This document shows positions 57,378 through 64,000 of a stretch of 64,000 bases of DNA, piece by piece (the first letter of the stretch is position 1; each line of letters starts with the position of its first letter). Under the pieces are notes generated by a model, which saw only the letters and a program-made list of their open reading frames with translations, did no database searches and was not told the DNA's origin. The translations under genes and the position numbers were made by a program. The stretch spans positions 19,592,001-19,656,000 of the forward strand of contig OZ316896.1 in NCBI GenBank assembly GCA_973895155.1, in the 5' to 3' direction. This stretch comes from Marsupella aquatica (lineage: Eukaryota; Marchantiophyta).

Positions 57378-58683
57378 GGTTTTTTCTTTGAAATGGGTAG
57401 TAGTATCGCTTTTTTCACTGTCCCTTTTGGAGATGTGAATCGGCCTTGCCTCACATGGGGCAAGTTGAGAGAAAGCAGAAATGGGAAGGTTATTTTGTAT
57501 TGTTATAAAAATATCCTCATTCTATTTCTCTCCTTGTGAGCAGGTTAGACATAATTTTTCTCAATTTCATTCCCGAAATTTTCACTTGCACCCGGAATGA
57601 AATCTTGCCACTGGATAATACAGCGTAGTCTTCAACTGCTATTCTTGCAAGAGTTTAATTAAGGTTGACCTAATCTTCCACGCATGCGGGATCGCTTTCG
57701 ATGGTTTTACAATTTGTGCACAATTGTCGATTCATCTTGGTCTGGTCAGGATTATGAACGCAGACTAAAACCTAGTGAGACTAAGCTGAATACCATATAT
57801 CGCTCACCAGCTGCATGTCTATGGATTTCAAGTCTTGATTGATGCTCTCTGCAATCGTAGGTTGACTATTGAGGGGTAACAGCTTGTCTTTCCTGGTACC
57901 AACTATGTAGGGTTGTTCAATCTTCATCATCTCTTCCCTTCAATTACAATTATGGCTCCAAGGTTTTATCGTCCCTCTTCTCCATTAGAACCGATAACTT
58001 TCCCCGTGGTCTGGTTGCCAAAACTCGCTGCGGCTTCATCACTGAGGGATGTCTCCTAGTGGAATGTCGAATGACCGTGTTGTGAATCTTCTCCTATGTT
58101 GATAATAATCACAGTCGAATTTAAATGCTGATGTGTGCCCTCCTATTGGATGGAAAGCCAGAAGGAGACGGACATACGATCGTCTAAGTATCACCCAAAT
58201 TCATTGTTGACCAAGGCATGGCCTCCAGTAGAAATTCGAGAAACTCCAGTGAACTGTATGTTTGGATGGAATGATATGTAATGAATAGGATACTTCTGAC
58301 ATTTTGCGAAATCGCGTTCAACGTAGAGCTGAGCACGTTACACCAAGTGGAGAGTAGAGTTCATGGCCATTGTCGTGCCAAACACTTGGCAGCGCTTGAC
58401 AAAAAAACGTTCATGTGTTAATGTCGTTTGAGCTGAAATAGCCCAACATCTCACTTGGATCATTTATTCGAGAGTTTCGGCATGATCGGATGTACGAGTA
58501 CTCGTGTAAGAGACTCGCTGGGCTAATCCTCCCAGAAAAGAAGTTCACTCAGGATTGAAAGCAGTAGTCAGTTGGTTGGTAACTAAACTAATATTCCGGA
58601 AGTGTCGGAGCTAAGGCGATAGGTGTACTGCAGACTTCGAGCTGACATTCCGTTGTGAACAAATATTTTCGACTAAGCTTTAG
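57378..58683. other. spacer between convergent RPL35 and 5-oxoprolinase genes
   Basis: No supported gene. It holds the two 3' UTRs and nothing else that I recognise. Confidence 0.55.
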
Positions 58684-61600
58684 TTAATTGGAAGCCTCCG
58701 GTGTTCCCCAACCACCTCCACCTGGTGTCAAAATTTGGATCCTTTCTCCTGCCTCAACACGAATCGAGTTTTTCCCTGCCACCAACAGGGAACATCCGTG
58801 AGATTTTGTTTTAACTGTGTTACAAGCCTACACTTGACAAGGTTTGCAATTGACTGAAACGCTCTGTGAATGACTTTAAGAAGTATATTTAACACTACAA
58901 ACATGAGAATGAGTCTAGTGAACATATCTGCCTCTTATAATAATTCTTGGTGTAATGTGTGATCCTTTGAAAAAACCTACTACATGTAGGTTATGACTAG
59001 AAAATGGAAACCATGATCTTCTATATGGTCTTAGCCACTAAGCCCATAACCAGCATGGTAAAAATGAACACGCTCGCATCTTTCATAAATCTTCTGAAAG
59101 GTTTCTTTCCCGGCATCCCTCAGTCTATTAAACATTGAGCTCAACACAAGGGCAATGCTCGATAGACTAGATTTGTATTCCCCTTACACTGTCAGTAATC
59201 AAAGACTCCGTTAAAAACGAAGAAAAACTAGATGACTAAAAATAATTTGGTTCCAGTGTAGGGTGTGAAGAATATCGAGATTGAAATAAAATATCACTCT
59301 TAGCTACCACTTCATTGTATTTTTGTACAATCTTGAATATCAATATTTCACATTAGAAGATCGCTCACCCGACCCAATTGATAGCACTATACTGATGGCC
59401 TTACATTTTGCCTTTCGTATATAGTTAATATAGAGTGACGGAGAGAGTACAAACTCACATTTCAAAAGACAATTTGTGTGTGCTGCAAAGATTATGATGC
59501 TGACTAAGATGTGATAGAGATATCAGTTTCCTGAATGGCCCTACCCTTGGTTGGGAAGAACAACAACAGAAGATTTGGTACACAAGAAAACACACCTCCT
59601 AGATATACTCGTCGCCCGTCGGTCTTAAACAAAAGGTTTTGGCCTCTTGCACCATCCTGCCCGCCTGACAGGCCTCGGGGTGCATGGACACGCCTTTCAG
59701 AAAGAATACTCACCTGCACCCACCAGAAGAAAAATCCGAAGCATGACTGGTTGGATACAGATTAGGTTAAGCATTGGCCCCATGATTGCGTGCAAAATGC
59801 AGACCAATGGAAAGCAATTTTCATTTATAAGGAACTTACTGTAACTGGTCGACGGAACTCAATTTCACGAATGATTCCATTGCCACCACTAAACTTTCCA
59901 GCTCCACCACTGCCTTCTCTTAGCCCAAAAGAGTGAAGAAGCACCTGCTCCGATTGCAATGGTTATTATTCAGCGAGTGGTTGTTCGCACTTTCTCAAAG
60001 GATCTTGGTGTTACACTGCTGAAGCCCACTCTCTGAAACTCATTTCCTTGATTAGAGTCTTCTTATATTTTAGTTCTCTATTGCACATGAAGGAGCAAAA
60101 CAAATCCGGTATCCAATCAATGACCAATTCAAGAATTCAAAAGAACAAATTGGAGTATGGCGTGTACCGGATAACGCTGTTCAAATATTTCAGGGTCTGT
60201 GATGCGGGTGTTTGTCATGTGGCATTGTATGCCACTAGTGCCATTCCAGGTAGGCCCAGCACCGCACCCTCCTCCAATTGTCTCATAATATCCAAAACTA
60301 TTGTCTCCAAAAGTGAGGTTATTCATGCACCTGTAAAGGCAAAGTTGAGACATTTGTAAACACGCAAAACGACCCGAATAACAGCCGCCTGGATACACTA
60401 AATGAGACCATAAATGTAAACACTACACCAATCTGGCATTGCCAGGCATCAGTCCATTAATGAGTAGACCATGGACACGCATAAGAATTTGGAAGCTTCG
60501 TTTCTGAGACAGACATTAGAAATCTTTTTCTTGCAAACGCACATGACGGCTTTCATTCTTTGATCAAAGATTCAAATCTGGTCATGAAGAGAAAGGTCAC
60601 CCTTGAGAGCAAGCACAGGCTTTGAATGCTGTGAGCACAACATCTGTGATACGCTGGGAGGTTAGAACGTTTCCTCCAACCACAGCCGCTTTGTCACTGG
60701 GTGATAAAAGACAGCCTTTGGGGATGCTTATGGTGACGGGGGCAAGACAACCTTGATTTAATGGTATATCCACATCTACCTGCAGTTATGACATCGAGCA
60801 ACTTCAGAACCCTTATTATTGAACTTGTAGGTCCCGGAATTCATATACGTGAGAACAAATCCTTCCTTTCCAATATCTGGGTTGTCAACTATTTCCATAG
60901 ACGATGAAAGACATATTTCCCATCTGTAATATAATGATGTATGTGGATCCGTGATAATTGGCAACATCAAAGTGCGTAAAAGCGCTAATTTCTTACCAGA
61001 CAGCGCAAACTGTAAATGATTGCGGCAGCCGTGACAGCTTCTGGAGCGTTCCAATTCGAATAAACCTACAGTAGTCAATTCAATAAAATAACTTTGAGCA
61101 GGTAAAATAAGAAAAAAAGCTAAGTTCAAGCTCTCAGCGAGTCCATGGTCAGGAGCTACATCGCAGACAACAACCAGACAAGTGTGACTCTATATGCAAT
61201 TGTGAATTGAAGAGATCTGAAGCCCTTGGGGTGTAAAGAGAACTTCTACAACAAACTTATCAGCATAGATGTCGGGAGTGCACTCTTTTAGATCTGCCCA
61301 CTTACCTCTGGACTGGTTCCTTCGAAGTCAAAATGTGCCGATCCTTCCTTCACATTAATTGTAAGTTTTAAATGAATTACGGACCCATCATCCATGTAGT
61401 CTTCAGATTCCACAATTACTAGATCTCCTTCTTTTACAGAGGTTGACCGCTTGACAGCCAATTCTGCCATTTCTCTTAGCATGTCTCGTACTGCCGCCTC
61501 TGCATTTGCCTACGGATGTTTTCGCGGTTTTAGTTCACGAGTCATGAAATTTGAGATACGCCACTAAATTTAATATCCATAGCTGCAGACCAAAGGTTGA

Positions 61601-64000
61601 CTCAAGACGAGCGCCTTGGAATATCGGCACCAGAATTACCTGAACATGGAGCATGTATGCCTGGACGACGTGAAGACCATACTGATCAATCAGTTCCTGA
61701 ATGAGCACAATACCTCGTTGATTGGCTGCCACCTGCAGAATCGTACAATACTGAGAATCTTTTGACATAAACTGTGTAACGCCTGCCCCATCTTACAAGG
61801 GTGGTATAAATCTTCAGGAGTAACAATTTCAGCAAGAGAACCCATCAAGATGTACTACAAGCCAGTAGCTTCCCAACGCTGTGTTTGGATAGCTCCTAAG
61901 TAGTTGTGGGGAGATAGTTATGTGTTTTTCTGTCACATATCATTGGAAAATCAGGACTGTTAATCACAAAGATCTTGGACAAGAGCATATTTATGAAAAA
62001 TCAGAGAAAAGTGACAACCTGGGCTCGCAAGTCAGATAGGTTGTCCTCCACCCTGCGTGTGCCTGGGATTACGCGAGCTTTTCCATCGTTATATTCTCCC
62101 TCAGGATCAACAGTTGGTGACTCTAGAATTTTACGAATGCCATCTTCCTGGCAGCACATCAGTGGATTAAAATGACTGGATCGTGAAACACAAGCTATTC
62201 TGACAGAAAAACTAATAAAGGCTGATCAAAACCATCTTCGACACAAATAATTTTCTGGAAAAAGTTAATTAGAGGTAGAAACGAATTATTCTTTCACTCT
62301 AACACCAGAGCGTCGATGAGATAACACACGAATTCAGCCTTCCTCGCCTAGGCTCAGCAACTTGGTCCCTCGTTGACCTGTTCATCTCTGTAAAATACCT
62401 GGAATTCGCCATTGTCCACGAGCTTAAATGCCTTGATTGCTGCTCCTTCTTCCCAAATAGCTTTCGAGAACGGCGGCATACTGCGTCCATGCATATTCGA
62501 TGTCACTGAAACGGGTCAACATATCGAAGAGAAAATTTCTTTCCCGTTCAGCTGACCATGCAGCAAGTTTCTAACGGCGTCTTACGGCCTTTGCCTACAA
62601 TTGATCTGGTCTGTGAGGGCTCTATCCAATTCTAAGGACAGTTTCAAATAGATTTACATCTGATTGTATTTTGCCCTTACTCTCAACCAAGGTCATAAAA
62701 CTATTCTAAAATTAAGAGCTACAAGTTGTAAACCTACTTCCAGGTTCGGTGCTACATTGACAGGATTTCTCTGACGTATTTAGTAATGGTGCACTGGTTC
62801 ACATCTTAGAAACCAAAAGTACAAGAAGTAGACTTTGTGGACTTCGTGGTATCTTCTTAGGCTGAGAGAGATTTCTACCTGCCAGGTGTGACACCACCAA
62901 TTTCTGCATGGTGCCCTCTGCTTGCTACGAAAAATATAAGATTTCCGTCTTTAAAAACCTGGAGACGCAAAATGATCATCTCTATTAGCAGCTGAATTAG
63001 CAGCAGAAAACCAGGTACTTATTTGGCTCATGAGTACAAAGTGAAGTCTCTAATTGAAGGCAAGGACAAGACTCAAACCGGAGTGACAACGGTGATGTCC
63101 GGCAGATGACTTCCTCCAGAAGCAGGATGGTTTGTGACCAAAACGTCACCCTCCTTCAGATTTTTGCCCCTGCAAGACACCCGCTCCTGCCCCGATAAAT
63201 CCACAGTACGGAATCTGCTCTTGTAATGATTAAAGCATATGCGCAAGCATTGTCGAATGTCAATTCAAGTTCATTGCTCTGATGTTCGGAGTTACCAGTG
63301 CTCCCTATAACATGAATAATCCAGCAGTTCCCCCCCGCCCACGAAGCTGTGACTTTTGACTGCCTCTTTGCAAGAATTGCTCGAAAATAAATACGGCCAT
63401 GTAACTTTGCTAAGAGAGTGGTTGCTTGAGCACTTTGAAGCAAAGAAATACATACGGGATGCCAACAAACAGAAAAGACCTTCTGTATGATAATATAATT
63501 ACATGAATAACATACATCACAGTTTCGATCCGCAGGCAGAAGGACTTGCCAGTATTCAAGTTGCCATCGCACAGTGCTTGACATGGCCCCCAAGTGGACT
63601 GGTACATGCGGTGCATTTGCTACCAGGCCCCCATTTGGGCTGAATAAAGCACAGGAAAAATCCAAACGCTCCTGTGTTTAGGAAATGAGCGTGGCATGAG
63701 CCTTCATTATGGTGAATACACAAATTAAAAGCAAAATTCATCACAAAATTTGTCGTCAACAGTGAACAGGAATGAATATAATAATAGACTGGAAGTGCAG
63801 AACATTTCACATGTTTACCTTAATATTGGTGGATATGGATGTGCGCTGTAAGGTACGGCCCATTTGCTCCGCAATCCCCATAAATCTGTTGTTGAAGATG
63901 GACAGCTGTATAACATCTATTTTTGTATCGACTGATGGACCAGTATTACTATGAATCTCAATGCGCACATTGCCATGCTTAGTAATGCTCGCCGTGGAAT
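58684..64000 (-). CDS. OXP1: 5-oxoprolinase, C-terminal half (5' end outside window)
   Basis: Fourteen exons in coding order: 64000-63819 (partial), 63671-63550, 63169-63079, 62958-62879, 62480-62399, 62147-62019, 61732-61640, 61509-61306, 61065-60997, 60779-60601, 60330-60168, 59944-59840, 59713-59596, 58775-58684. All phases match and give 568 residues to the TAA. Conserved HyuB-domain stretches are [114 protein letters not shown] and LTPGGGGWG. The enzyme cleaves 5-oxoproline to glutamate with ATP in cytosolic glutathione turnover. The ATP-binding HyuA half lies to the right of the window. One intron (63549-63170) uses a GC donor (CTG/GCAAGT). Confidence 0.95.

Noticed and set aside
1-64000. 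CRISPR arrays, bacterial operons, rRNA genes or canonical tRNA genes
   Set aside because: None seen by eye. The repeats found are eukaryotic tandem duplications without spacer regularity, and no full cloverleaf was recognised. A tRNAscan-type search would be needed to exclude tRNAs fully.

Overview
This is nuclear DNA of a land plant. The evidence is spliceosomal GT-AG introns, a Tat-type thylakoid-lumen precursor, plant-type OPT and TBL (PC-esterase) genes, and a CDC26-TTM3 gene pair arranged as in the plant bicistronic transcript. Genes are sparse, about one per 7 kb. The spacers are full of short local tandem duplications. A secreted beta-lactamase-like serine hydrolase and an intronless CDC16/APC6 suggest an early-diverging lineage such as a bryophyte or lycophyte. 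That placement is inference, and I cannot name a species.

Layout. 1-7.1 kb: no convincing gene, one possible exon fragment, an 84-bp satellite. 7.2-9.1 kb (+): two-exon gene for a probable thylakoid-lumen protein. 9.6-10.5 kb (-): CDC26 followed by TTM3, predicted to share one mRNA. 12.1-14.8 kb: a 2.7-kb pogo/Tigger-like DNA transposon with TA target duplication, terminal inverted repeats and a lightly decayed transposase. 16.2-18.7 kb (+): class C beta-lactamase-like protein. 21.2-23.2 kb (+): CDC16/APC6, preceded by a 1-kb array of about 60-bp repeats. 23.2-37.4 kb: repeat-rich spacer holding a protein-kinase relic, a 0.4-kb direct duplication, a 36-bp minisatellite, a complete tRNA-derived SINE with target duplication, a MITE with TTA duplication and a 200-bp tandem repeat. 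37.4-42.4 kb (+): oligopeptide transporter of the OPT family. 44.7-48.3 kb (-): TBL-like PC-esterase. 49.8-51.8 kb (+): unassigned, possibly truncated gene next to a repeat end. 55.7-57.4 kb (+): ribosomal protein L35 (uL29). 58.7-64.0 kb (-): the 3' 14 coding exons of 5-oxoprolinase, running off the right edge.

Functional links. CDC26 and CDC16 encode direct physical partners in the anaphase-promoting complex and lie only 10.7 kb apart here, in divergent orientation. CDC26 also shares its predicted transcript with the tripolyphosphatase TTM3. OPT transporters and 5-oxoprolinase both touch peptide or glutathione metabolism, but nothing in the sequence shows co-regulation. All exon joins were made by hand from splice motifs, reading-frame continuity and family conservation. 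No alignment or transcript data were available.
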